NCBI GenBank assembly: GCA_014647715.1
Contig: BMPS01000001.1
Span: forward strand, 324 to 64,323
Length of the DNA: 64,000 nucleotides
Source: Streptomyces cinereus
Lineage (GTDB): Bacteria > Pseudomonadota > Gammaproteobacteria > Pseudomonadales > Moraxellaceae
Direction of reading: 5' to 3'
In this document: in pieces, positions 56,453-64,000 of the stretch
Position numbering within the stretch: the first letter of the stretch is position 1
Layout of the letters: the number at the start of each line of letters is the position of its first letter
Program-made: the position numbers and the translations under genes
Notes under the pieces: generated by a model
What the model was told of the DNA's origin: nothing
Database searches by the model: none
What the model saw: the letters and a program-made list of their open reading frames with translations, nothing else

Positions 56453-57391
56453 CTAGTGATTATGACTGGTACTGGCAGGCATCGCCACCTCATGGTGCTT
56501 ATCGTTCATATCCTGCATATTGTGCATGTCGTGATTCATGTTATGGCTCATATTATGGTTCATATCATCACTCATATTATTATGGTTCATAAGCATACTA
56601 GTCGAAGCTGTCACAGAAGCAGGATGAGACGCAGAATGATTCATTGTCGACATATCGTGGTTCATACTCGTCTCATTCATGGCATGACTGTGTGAACTTT
56701 GATTATGTGAACCATGGTTATGGTTATGGTGCATCATCATCGGAATAAAAATCACCGCAAGCCCAGACAACATCATAATCACCCCATTAATTTGGCGAAG
56801 GCGAAAATTTTTAATACTTGACTGTAGCATCCCCACAGTTTTTTGCGTGGCAATCAACATCGGCATCGTACCCAGCCCAAATACAAACATCAGAGCCGCC
56901 CCTGTAGCGATGTTGTTGCCAGCAATCGCCATCATGAGCGCACCATACACCAATCCACACGGCAAAAATCCCCAAAGCAAGCCAGCAAACAAGGCTTTAC
57001 CAAAGCTATCAATCGGAAAAACTTTTTTGCGTAGCGGGGCAAGCGATTGCCAAAAGCGCATCCCGAACTTTTCTAACTCGTTAAACAGCGGTAACCCAAG
57101 CATCGCAAGCCCAATCAACACCAATACCGCACCCAGTACAATTCTTGGCGCACTATTACTCATAATGGACTGAAAGATTGCCACCCCAACAACGCTGGCA
57201 ATCAATCCAAGCAAGGCATAACTGATGAGGCGTCCCAAATGATAAGTCAAAATCAAGCCATTTTTTTTGCTATCAGATACATGCTGCATAGACAGCCCAA
57301 ACGCCGTCACAATGCCACCGCACATACCCAGACAGTGCGGTGAGCCAAACAGCCCCATGCTAAAGGCTGCCAAAAATAATGCCCATGTCAT
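56453..57391 (-). CDS. TauE/SafE-like membrane protein with His/Met-rich tail
   Basis: About 312 residues. ATG 57391 is preferred to a TTG four codons earlier because GGAG precedes it. The N-terminus has GSPHCLGMCGG, the motif of the DsbD-like/UreH-like sulfite exporter group that accompanies cbb3 oxidase assembly genes. Six membrane helices fill residues 1-220. The last 95 residues are almost only His, Met, Asn, Ser and Asp (about 20 histidines and 15 methionines), a likely soft-metal-binding tail, possibly for copper. It lies 90 bp downstream of ccoS on the same strand, which supports a role in copper delivery to cbb3 oxidase (inference). Confidence 0.85.
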   Translation of the reverse strand: MTWALFLAAFSMGLFGSPHCLGMCGGIVTAFGLSMQHVSDSKKNGLILTYHLGRLISYALLGLIASVVGVAIFQSIMSNSAPRIVLGAVLVLIGLAMLGLPLFNELEKFGMRFWQSLAPLRKKVFPIDSFGKALFAGLLWGFLPCGLVYGALMMAIAGNNIATGAALMFVFGLGTMPMLIATQKTVGMLQSSIKNFRLRQINGVIMMLSGLAVIFIPMMMHHNHNHGSHNQSSHSHAMNETSMNHDMSTMNHSASHPASVTASTSMLMNHNNMSDDMNHNMSHNMNHDMHNMQDMNDKHHEVAMPASTSHNH

Positions 57392-57480
57392 AAAATGCTC
57401 CAAAAAAGTCTAAAAATTTTTGAAAAACGTAAATAAATCAATAGAAAGAAATCAGCAGGAAGAAAGATAACACCAACGCG

Positions 57481-57711
57481 TTATTTTTGCTCGTCAGTAG
57501 GGTCTTGTATTTTTGGGGGATGAAAAGATGAAGGCTTGGCGGGATTTTGCCCCAATTGTTCGCGGCGAAATTGTCTGTCATCCAGAATGACCCGCTGAGA
57601 TTCATTGTCCAAATCGTCAAATTGGCGTGATTTGATGGCGTAATAAATGGCAAAAATACCCAATACAAATAGCACTAAACTAATAGGAATCAAAAAATAC
57701 ATGCTTTGCAT
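57481..57711 (-). CDS. ccoS: Cbb3-type cytochrome oxidase assembly protein CcoS
   Basis: A 76-residue small membrane protein: one N-terminal helix (MYFLIPISLVLFVLGIFAIY) followed by KSRQFDDLDNESQRVILDD, the conserved CcoS part that ends the domain near residue 48, then a proline-rich tail. CcoS is needed for assembly of the cbb3 terminal oxidase. The normal partner ccoI (copper ATPase) is not upstream. ATG 57711 or ATG 57702 may start it. The next gene downstream is the TauE-like protein, its usual neighbour. Confidence 0.88.
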   Translation of the reverse strand: MQSMYFLIPISLVLFVLGIFAIYYAIKSRQFDDLDNESQRVILDDRQFRREQLGQNPAKPSSFHPPKIQDPTDEQK

Positions 57712-57886
57712 CGGGCATCCCCATTACTTGGCGTAAACAAACGAATTAAGTTAAAAAGACCATTATACGCTTATTTTGACATAAATAAATGCGGCAAAAT
57801 GTCGCAGTGTTGCCCTAGCAATTAAATAGCCTTTGGTATGCTTACAAAACAAACACATGGGTTGCAAATCAAAGCAACTCAGTGAT

Positions 57887-57941
57887 TTGAGTGCGAATAA
57901 TGGATGCTATAATAATAGCAGGTTAAACATTTAGGTTTAAC
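57887..57941 (+). promoter_or_regulatory. Promoter and palindrome of rhodanese-fold gene
   Basis: ttgagt (57887) and an extended tgctataat (57905-57913) form a likely promoter. Directly after, gttaaac-atttag-gtttaac (57922-57941) is a perfect 7-bp inverted repeat at the probable transcription start, placed as an operator would be. Confidence 0.6.
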
Positions 57942-57975
57942 TTGGTTTTAAAACTCAAAATTCTACAAGGAAATT

Positions 57976-58299
57976 ATGATGTTGATGCCTAAAATCTTTA
58001 AGCTTTCAAAGAAACAATTGCTTGCCTTAGGCGCGGCTGTCATGGTTGGCGCATTATTAATGCCAACAGCAAATGCTGCGACAGTGGTCATTGATGTACG
58101 TACCCCAGAAGAGTATTCTGTGAATCATCCCGCAGGTGCCATTAACATTCCACACAATGAATTACTTGCCAAAATAACCGCGCAAGGCATTGCCAAATCA
58201 GATACCATTAAAGTGTATAGTCGTGGAGGCGGTCGTGCCGAACAAGCCAAATCTGCCTTACAATCAGCTGGCTATACCAATGTAGAGATTCAAAAATAA
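57976..58299 (+). CDS. Periplasmic rhodanese-fold protein lacking catalytic cysteine
   Basis: A 107-residue exported single-domain rhodanese of PspE type. The signal peptide ends near ANA (residue 34), then VVIDVRTPEEYSVNHPAGAI gives the rhodanese fold. The active-site loop, normally VYCxxGxR, reads V80-Y-S82-R-G-G-G-R87, so the persulfide cysteine is serine. It cannot be a sulfurtransferase by the normal mechanism and may be a binding or regulatory protein. No other cysteine exists in the mature protein. Well-formed promoter and ribosome binding site (AAGGA) argue against decay. Confidence 0.85.
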   Translation: MMLMPKIFKLSKKQLLALGAAVMVGALLMPTANAATVVIDVRTPEEYSVNHPAGAINIPHNELLAKITAQGIAKSDTIKVYSRGGGRAEQAKSALQSAGYTNVEIQK

Positions 58300-58304
58300 G
58301 TTAT

Positions 58305-58991
58305 TTATTTATTTATTGGTTGGCAGTCGTATTGGGGTTTGACAAGATCGCGAGCGAATGCCAACAATTCATATAAGGCACGTCTCGAATGCTGCAGGTT
58401 CTGATCAAAATGCTGCCAATCATTTGCCTTTGGTAAGGGGGCGACACTTGCAATGGTAGCCACACCATTCATGGCAAACTGTCGTCTTGAGCGGTTCATG
58501 TGATACGCATCGGTTACCAAAATCACCTGTTTGACATTGACCATTTCTGCGGTGTATTTTGCATTTTGACAGGTGTTAAAGCTGTTTTTTTCTGCCACTA
58601 TCCACATAATGCCTTTTTTTTGCAGCCACTTTGCCATCCATGGCGCCTCCTTACCACTGATAATGATGGGTAAGCCAGTCTGCTGATACACTTGGCTTGC
58701 TTTAATCAATCGACTTTCGGTGAATTGGTTAATCACAATCTCATTTTGCTGGTTATTGGTTAATCCACCACCTAACACTACAATCGCTGTTGCAGGATTG
58801 ACGCTAACCGCCGATTCTGGCAGGCGATAGCAATCTAAGATAAACAACACAATGGTAGAAAACAGGGGTGTGAAAAAACTGAGTGTGATTAAACACCCCA
58901 CCAATACAACAACAGTCAAAATCCGTTTGATGGTTGAAAAAAATCGCTCAAGATAATTAATGAGCTTGGCGAATGCTACCATCAGATTCAA
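58305..58991 (-). CDS. DUF218 (YdcF/ElyC/SanA-like) membrane protein
   Basis: A 228-residue protein with a membrane anchor (residues 20-50, VVLVGCLITLSFFTPLFSTI) and a DUF218 domain. AIVVLGGGL and the later VILVTDAYHMNRSRRQFAMN are the family motifs. Relatives ElyC and SanA affect envelope integrity and peptidoglycan precursor supply; the function here is inferred. The start at 58991 (or ATG 58982) overlaps the end of murB by up to 35 bp, so it is translationally coupled to that wall-synthesis gene. Confidence 0.82.
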   Translation of the reverse strand: MNLMVAFAKLINYLERFFSTIKRILTVVVLVGCLITLSFFTPLFSTIVLFILDCYRLPESAVSVNPATAIVVLGGGLTNNQQNEIVINQFTESRLIKASQVYQQTGLPIIISGKEAPWMAKWLQKKGIMWIVAEKNSFNTCQNAKYTAEMVNVKQVILVTDAYHMNRSRRQFAMNGVATIASVAPLPKANDWQHFDQNLQHSRRALYELLAFARDLVKPQYDCQPINK

Positions 58992-60066
58992 TCCAAATCG
59001 GTTCAGCTTCCAATTTTATCCCAAATTTATCCAGTACAGTCTGCTGTATAAATTGCATACTTTTGGCAACATCACGTTGCGTCGCAATTTTTGGCGCATG
59101 GTTAGTCAATACTAGGGCTTGTTTTACATGAGTTAAAATCGGTGCAATGCCTTTACCCTTCAGTCCTGATTGGTCAATAAGCCAGCCCGCTGCAACTTTA
59201 CAGTAATCGGTCAAATTGCCTTGGGCATCTTTGACAGGATAATGCACCAGATTGGGATAGCTCTGCAGTAACTGGTCAACTTGAGATTTGGCGACGATGG
59301 GGTTTTTAAAAAAGCTACCACAATTGGGCAAGTCATGGGTATCGGGCAGTTTACTTTGACGAATATCGATGATGGCATTCATGGTATCCACGGGTGTGAC
59401 TTCATCGCGACCCGCTAGGCTTGCATAGTGCTGTGCAACTTTTGCCACATCCCCATACTGGGTATTGGGTTTGGCAGTTTTACTGAGGGTAAAAATGACG
59501 CTGGTAATGAGCCATTGTCCGGCTTGCTGTTTAAACAGGCTGTCACGGTAGCTAAACTCGCAATCAGATTTGCTTAGATGATGCCACGTTAAACTCGGTA
59601 TATGAAACGCTTTTACACTGTCTATCACATCTTCAGCTTGTACCCCATACGCACCGATGTTTTGCACGGGACTGCCACCCACCCAGCTTGGGATTAACGC
59701 CAAATTTTCTAGTCCATACCAACCTTGATTGACCGTGTCTACCACTAGCGTATGCCAATCCTCGCCAGCCATCACCTCAAGCGTTATTGTTTGGCTATCT
59801 TCAGACAGGATAGTTTTACCTTGAAGACTGGGCGACACAACAACCGCGTCCAACACTTGAGGCAAAATGATATTACTGCCATTAGATAGCACCACAAACG
59901 CTTGTTGGTGGGCTGCCAGTTGTTTAAAAGTCGGCTCAATATCAGACAGATGAGTTAAACGGATAAATTGTTTGGCTTGACAGGCTAATGCCATGGTATT
60001 GTATGCGCTAATATCCACATAGCTAGCATTAGCCTGCACAGGGTTTGGTTCAAAAAAATTGGTCAT
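58957..60066 (-). CDS. murB: UDP-N-acetylenolpyruvoylglucosamine reductase
   Basis: FAD-dependent reductase producing UDP-MurNAc in the cytosol. FAD-binding parts are LSNGSNIIL and IPSWVGGSPVQNIGAYGVQ (residues about 124-142). FSYRDSLFK contains the type-I Tyr-Arg pair, and the proton-donor serine is in NCGSFFKNP near 253. 369 residues is the size of type-I enzymes (E. coli 342). Stop overlaps the DUF218 gene. It is not in a mur cluster here. Confidence 0.95.
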   Translation of the reverse strand: MTNFFEPNPVQANASYVDISAYNTMALACQAKQFIRLTHLSDIEPTFKQLAAHQQAFVVLSNGSNIILPQVLDAVVVSPSLQGKTILSEDSQTITLEVMAGEDWHTLVVDTVNQGWYGLENLALIPSWVGGSPVQNIGAYGVQAEDVIDSVKAFHIPSLTWHHLSKSDCEFSYRDSLFKQQAGQWLITSVIFTLSKTAKPNTQYGDVAKVAQHYASLAGRDEVTPVDTMNAIIDIRQSKLPDTHDLPNCGSFFKNPIVAKSQVDQLLQSYPNLVHYPVKDAQGNLTDYCKVAAGWLIDQSGLKGKGIAPILTHVKQALVLTNHAPKIATQRDVAKSMQFIQQTVLDKFGIKLEAEPIWIESDGSIRQAH

Positions 60067-60103
60067 AAAATATCGTTAATAATCGGCAGAGGTGCTCATC
60101 GCC

Positions 60104-60125
60104 AGTGCAATGACTAGTGCAATGA
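60104..60125. repeat. 12-bp direct repeat
   Basis: agtgcaatga occurs at 60104 and 60116 in the short gap between hslR and murB. Confidence 0.7.
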
Positions 60126-60191
60126 TAAAGTGCTTATTATAACGAAATATCACAGAAAAAATCGGGATTTTTATGACCCCATGACAAGCAA

Positions 60192-60626
60192 TTAAAAACC
60201 TTCTTCATCACTGCCAAAATGGTTAATATCCCTAAAACGGCTCAGCTGACGACGCTGTTTTTTATTTGGGCGATGATCGGGGCGGGCAAGATTGGCAAGT
60301 TTTTTTTGTTCGGTGAAAAATTCTCGTTGACTGATACTGGCATCGGTCTCTTGATAAAGCACACTGGCGGCTGTGGCATTGCCGCGCACTTCGGACAGCG
60401 CCAGCACCTTGACCGTCTTTTGGGTGTAATGATTGGCTGACCCTTGGCGAATCGTCAATTCATCACCTACCGCTATTTCTTTACTAACCTTGACGCGATT
60501 GCCAAAATGGTGGACCCGTCCCGATTCAATCGCTTCCTTCGCTAGGGTGCGAGTTTTATAAAACCTTGCTGCCCATAGCCATTTATCTAAACGCACTTTA
60601 ATTTTATCAGTTGTACTCAATGACAT
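60192..60626 (-). CDS. hslR: Ribosome-associated heat shock protein Hsp15
   Basis: A 144-residue S4-domain RNA-binding protein. The S4 fold starts VRLDKWLWAARFYKTRTLAK (residues 11-30), followed by IESGRVHHFGNRVKVSKEI. The C-terminal basic tail RPDHRPNKKQRRQLSRFRD is typical of Hsp15, which recycles free 50S subunits still carrying nascent chains. Upstream of murB on the same strand, separated by 125 bp. Confidence 0.93.
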   Translation of the reverse strand: MSLSTTDKIKVRLDKWLWAARFYKTRTLAKEAIESGRVHHFGNRVKVSKEIAVGDELTIRQGSANHYTQKTVKVLALSEVRGNATAASVLYQETDASISQREFFTEQKKLANLARPDHRPNKKQRRQLSRFRDINHFGSDEEGF

Positions 60627-60822
60627 TTCCTATAGCTTAACTCCATGAATAACTTTAGATTAAATGGTTGTTTTTTCAAATCTTTCAATACATCACATTG
60701 ATATTTCTAACAAACAACTGACGTGTCAAAGCGAGGCTAATAGTCTATTCATCATGACAGTTATAAAACCCCGCTTAAACACTGAACAGTCAGACTCATT
60801 AGTAAGGCTCAGGGGTTTTAAG

Positions 60823-61710
60823 CTAATCGATATGGTGAGTGAGCCAAGTCAAAATATCGTCATAAACTTGTTGGTGATTAGGCTCTAGCAAAATTTCGTG
60901 GCGCATCGCTTCATATTGCTGCATGCTAACCGAGGTAAAATTATTTTGTTGCAAACGTTTGACAATACGCGGAATGCCTTTTCCCATCTGCCCAACGGGG
61001 TCATCTTTTCCGCTGACAAATAGCAGTGGCAACTGTCGGGGTACTTGTTGATACCAATGCTTATTGGTGCCTGCTTGCATCAACGACATAAGGGCAAAAT
61101 AGCCATTGTTGGTAAACTGAAAGCCGCAAAGCTTGTCATCAAGGTAGGCTTTTACTTGCTTAGGATCTGAATTTAACCAATTAAACCCTTGTAAATCGGG
61201 TTCTTTTCTAAAGGGTAGGTTATTAAATTGGTTTAAAATTTTATCCAATACCGGATTGGTGCGGCGCGTGGTGAAGTGATTGAGATTTTTGGTTACAGGC
61301 ACAAACAAGTTTGCCAATGGATTAAAATCTGAGGTACCCATAATTACTGCGCCCGCAAATCGCTCACCATAGCGCTGCAAAATACAGCGAACGATAAATG
61401 ACCCCATACTGTGACCCAAGATAAAATGGGGAACGGCGGGGTATTTTCCAGCGATTAACTGTGCATGGTCCATCACATTGTCAATCATCAACTCAGCAGG
61501 ATTGGGGTTACCCATATAGCCTAAGCAACCATTGTCATAGGCTTGCTGTCCATGACCTAAATGGTCAAACGTTAACACCGCAATATCATGATTTGCTAAG
61601 AATTGCGCAAAGGGTTGGTAGCGCCCTTGGTGTTCTGCCATGCCATGCACGATTAGTAAAGTAGCAACGGGCGTCACCTTAGGCAGATAGAATGTGTAGT
61701 TGTTATTCAT
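60823..61710 (-). CDS. Alpha/beta hydrolase, monoacylglycerol lipase-like
   Basis: A 295-residue serine hydrolase (Hydrolase_4 family). Oxyanion region LIVHGMAEHQGRYQPF comes first, then the nucleophile S101 in LGHSMGSFIVR. The acid is in FVSGKDDPVG near residue 237 and the histidine in AMRHEILLE near 268. Members hydrolyse monoacylglycerols or lysophospholipids. It has no signal peptide. It stands alone between lipA and hslR. A possible weak hairpin (aaaacccc / ggggtttt) lies past its stop. Confidence 0.85.
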   Translation of the reverse strand: MNNNYTFYLPKVTPVATLLIVHGMAEHQGRYQPFAQFLANHDIAVLTFDHLGHGQQAYDNGCLGYMGNPNPAELMIDNVMDHAQLIAGKYPAVPHFILGHSMGSFIVRCILQRYGERFAGAVIMGTSDFNPLANLFVPVTKNLNHFTTRRTNPVLDKILNQFNNLPFRKEPDLQGFNWLNSDPKQVKAYLDDKLCGFQFTNNGYFALMSLMQAGTNKHWYQQVPRQLPLLFVSGKDDPVGQMGKGIPRIVKRLQQNNFTSVSMQQYEAMRHEILLEPNHQQVYDDILTWLTHHID

Positions 61711-61750
61711 CGCAAATTTCCTGTGAGTTATTTTATGATTAGAGTAGCAT

Positions 61751-61776
61751 AAAAAAGCCGTCTAATGACGGCTTTA
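61751..61776 (-). terminator. Terminator after lipA
   Basis: aaagccgtc / gacggcttt stem with loop taat, and a T run on the minus strand, 23 bp past the lipA stop. Confidence 0.85.
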
Positions 61777-61798
61777 AATCAACGCACAAATTCACAAA

Positions 61799-62872
61799 TC
61801 AACAGCCTGATTTTTTCATATCTGCTTCTGATAACGGATTGGCACCACGGGTAGGGCGCGGGCAAGGCTCACCATAGTATTGACGATCGGCAAAATAGCT
61901 TGAGCGCACCATCGGACCTGCCCAAATATTTGCAAAGCCCAATTTTTTACCGTGTGCAGTATAACGGTCGAATTCATCAGGATGTACAAATCTATCAACT
62001 GGAGCGTGCGATTTGCTTGGCTGCAAATATTGACCGATGGTAATTAAATCGACATCATGCGCCTTTAAATCATCGAGTAAGGCATAAACCTCTTCTTCGG
62101 TCTCACCAAGACCCACCATAAAACCACATTTGGTGACGATATCAGGGCGACGCGCTTTGTAATCTTTTAACAGCTGTAATGAGTGCTGATAATCCGACCC
62201 TGGGCGAAACGCTTTATACAAACGTGGCACGGTTTCGATATTGTGGTTAAACACATCAGGCGCTGTGTCACTTAAGATATCAAGTGCCACTTGCTCACGA
62301 CCGCGAAAATCAGGGACTAAAATCTCAATCAAACAATTAGGGCTTAACTGACGAGATTCTTTAATGACATTGGCAAAATGTTCCGCGCCGCCGTCACGCA
62401 AATCATCTCGGTCAACCGAGGTAATCACCGCATATTTTAATCCTAGACCGGCAATGGTCTCAGCGGTGTGAATCGGCTCAAGCTCATCGAGCGCATTGGG
62501 GCGACCATGCGCCACATCACAAAATGGGCAGCGACGGGTACAAATATCACCCATAATCATAAAGGTCGCGGTGCCATCACCAAAACATTGGGGTAGGTTG
62601 GGGCAGGCCGCTTCTTCACACACCGTATACAGCTTTTGTTCACGTAAGGTTGACTTAATGCGCGCTACTTCACTCGGCGATGACAGCTTGACGCGAATCC
62701 AGTCAGGTTTTTTTGGGGTTTCTACCGTTGGAATGATTTTAATCGGAATACGGGCAACTTTATCATGGCCACGTAGTTTTTCACCCACTTCAGGACGTTT
62801 TGGCTTGTCGCGAGCGATGGGTCTATCGGTGTGCGGCGTTGAAGGGGCAAAAGTTTGTACAGTGTCGGTCAT
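61799..62872 (-). CDS. lipA: Lipoyl synthase
   Basis: Radical SAM enzyme that inserts two sulfurs into octanoyl chains on lipoyl proteins. Auxiliary cluster cysteines are in [13 protein letters not shown] (CxxxxCxxxxxC) and the radical SAM cluster in [11 protein letters not shown]. The conserved VRSSYFA is near the end. 357 residues, about 35 longer than usual because of an N-terminal extension. A TATAAT box with extended TG (62923-62918, minus strand) gives a likely promoter about 45 bp upstream. lipB is not adjacent. Confidence 0.95.
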   Translation of the reverse strand: MTDTVQTFAPSTPHTDRPIARDKPKRPEVGEKLRGHDKVARIPIKIIPTVETPKKPDWIRVKLSSPSEVARIKSTLREQKLYTVCEEAACPNLPQCFGDGTATFMIMGDICTRRCPFCDVAHGRPNALDELEPIHTAETIAGLGLKYAVITSVDRDDLRDGGAEHFANVIKESRQLSPNCLIEILVPDFRGREQVALDILSDTAPDVFNHNIETVPRLYKAFRPGSDYQHSLQLLKDYKARRPDIVTKCGFMVGLGETEEEVYALLDDLKAHDVDLITIGQYLQPSKSHAPVDRFVHPDEFDRYTAHGKKLGFANIWAGPMVRSSYFADRQYYGEPCPRPTRGANPLSEADMKKSGC

Positions 62873-63262
62873 TGCTATGATTAATCCTTGAATTCATTTA
62901 GCAGATTTTAGGGGGTTATTATAACAGAAATCTATGCTGACGAATTTAAACTATTTTGGGATAAGCTTTGTTGTTTAAAGTACAGAGCCAAAGTTATTTT
63001 TCATCATAGTAAAAAAAGCGATAATCGGCTCAAACGCATTTATTAAAAGTTATTGGGCTATTTCTTTAAAAAATAATGGTTATGTTAACAAAAACGTATT
63101 TTCTCATTAACATTTCATCACATTTCAAGTATATTAGAAGGGTTAAATTTTTTAGCCAAAGCCATGCTGGCTAGTAGCCATTTCAAAATTCAACTGTGTT
63201 GTGAAGAGGGCTTGCAGACGCATGGTTAACACAATAATCTTACATGACTATGAGGACGATTC
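62873..63262. other. Divergent intergenic region lipA-acnB
   Basis: 390 bp. It contains the lipA minus-strand TATAAT at 62918-62923 and a small hairpin agcc-atgct-ggct near 63163. AT-rich tracts at 63000-63150 probably hold the acnB promoter. No ORF is credible. Confidence 0.4.
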
Positions 63263-64000
63263 ATGCTAGAGAACTATCGTAAACACGTCGAAAATCGTGC
63301 GGCACAGGGTATTGTGCCACAGCCACTTAACGAACAGCAAACGGCTGATTTGGTCGAATTATTAAAAAATCCACCAGCGGGTGAAGAAGCGACACTTGTG
63401 GACTTATTAGAAAACCGTATTCCACCTGGGGTTGACCAAGCAGCGTATGTTAAAGCGGCATTTCTAGCAGCCATCGTTAAAGGCGAAACCACGTCTCCCC
63501 TGATTTCAAAACTAAAAGCGATTGAGTTACTAGGTCATATGCAAGGTGGTTATAACGTTGAACCATTAATTCAAGCATTAGACGACAAAGAATTGGCGAA
63601 AGCTGCGGGCGACGCGCTGAAAAAAACCTTATTGGTATTTGATGCCTTTAATGATGTCACTGAAAAAGCGGAAGCGGGCAATGAAGTGGCCAAAGAGGTG
63701 TTACAATCTTGGGCAAACGCCGAATGGTTCACCAGCCGTCCAGAAGTACCAAAAAAAGCCACTTACAAAACCTTCAAAGTCACCGGTGAAACCAATACCG
63801 ATGATTTGTCACCTGCCCAAGATGCATGGTCACGCCCAGACATCCCACTACACGCATTAGCCATGTTAAAAAATGCGCGTGAAGGTATTGTGCCAGACCA
63901 AGACGGCGTGATTGGTCCGATGAAACAAATCGAAGAGATGAAAAAAGACGGTATTCCATTGGCATACGTGGGTGACGTGGTTGGTACTGGTTCAAGCCGT
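63263..64000 (+). CDS. acnB: Aconitate hydratase B, N-terminal part
   Basis: The first 246 residues of the TCA-cycle aconitase B; the gene runs off the window. MLENYRKHVENRAAQGIVPQ and the HEAT-like helical domain ALLGHMQGGYNVEPLIQALD are characteristic of AcnB (not AcnA). The swivel domain begins near 170 with FKVTGETNTDDLSPAQDAWS, and GDVVGTGSSR is at the edge. The [4Fe-4S] cysteines lie beyond the window. ATG 63263 has GAGGA nine bases upstream. Confidence 0.95.
   Translation, partial: MLENYRKHVENRAAQGIVPQPLNEQQTADLVELLKNPPAGEEATLVDLLENRIPPGVDQAAYVKAAFLAAIVKGETTSPLISKLKAIELLGHMQGGYNVEPLIQALDDKELAKAAGDALKKTLLVFDAFNDVTEKAEAGNEVAKEVLQSWANAEWFTSRPEVPKKATYKTFKVTGETNTDDLSPAQDAWSRPDIPLHALAMLKNAREGIVPDQDGVIGPMKQIEEMKKDGIPLAYVGDVVGTGSSR

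Noticed and set aside
60770-60822. Terminator from aaaacccc / ggggtttt near the lipase gene end
   Set aside because: The loop is about 35 bases and the T run is only four, so it is too weak to list as a terminator.
60664-60888. 74-codon ORF in the gap between hslR and the lipase gene
   Set aside because: It overlaps the lipase gene in the opposite frame, lacks a ribosome binding site and has no coding composition.

Overview
The window looks like chromosomal core sequence of a gammaproteobacterium of the family Moraxellaceae, most like Moraxella, in particular the M. osloensis type. This is inferred from moderately low GC, the flavour of the proteins, scattered type II secretion genes and a probable phasin. 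No species claim is possible without a database comparison. No phage, insertion sequence, CRISPR array, rRNA operon or resistance island is visible. Nearly every gene is an intact housekeeping gene.

Layout. 1-5.2 kb: an LrgA/LrgB (CidAB-type) pair divergent from a LysR regulator, then cysK and a MATE exporter. 5.3-9.6 kb: a repeat-bearing lipoprotein gene divergent from hemW, tatD and a TetR regulator. 9.6-12.9 kb: the minor pseudopilin operon gspH-I-J-K with overlapping start and stop codons. 13-20.4 kb: an NCS2 purine permease, a 6S RNA gene on the minus strand, gpmI, a C-terminal processing protease, cysE, trmJ and an Hpt protein. 20.5-28.7 kb: dnaE, tRNA-Arg(CCU), a phasin-like gene, pdxA, an NlpD-like lipoprotein and an LplT-like transporter. 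28.8-37 kb: tamA and tamB, which export proteins or lipids to the outer membrane. 37-44.4 kb: a FabR-like repressor, dgt, a small membrane protein, rsmD, mrdA (PBP2) and a DUF445 membrane protein. 44.4-49 kb: the cytochrome c maturation genes ccmF-G-H-I. 49-56 kb: adk, rpsT, an NAD(P)-binding protein, rraA, mfd and an OXLD1-like mini-protein. 56-64 kb: a 27-residue ORF behind Pho-box-like repeats, a TauE-like membrane protein with ccoS, a rhodanese-fold protein lacking its cysteine, a DUF218 protein, murB, hslR, a lipase, lipA and the start of acnB.

How the genes fit together. Envelope biology dominates: lrgAB, mrdA, murB, the NlpD-like protein and the protease act on the wall; tamAB, the LplT-like carrier and the FabR-like regulator on the outer membrane and lipids; gspHIJK on secretion. 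Respiratory assembly is the second theme (ccmFGHI, ccoS with its neighbour, hemW, lipA, acnB). Sulfur assimilation is represented by cysE and cysK at separate loci.

The most interesting signals are not classical genes. (1) A clear 6S RNA with a near-consensus promoter. (2) A 27-codon ORF with a strong ribosome binding site, its own terminator and 11-bp repeats like a PhoB site upstream. (3) A recurring habit of imperfect tandem duplications of 12-18 bp, most often 15 bp, at gene edges, in intergenic DNA and inside unstructured protein segments; in two genes they build odd N-terminal extensions. (4) A TamA with two large low-complexity insertions and a very long signal peptide.
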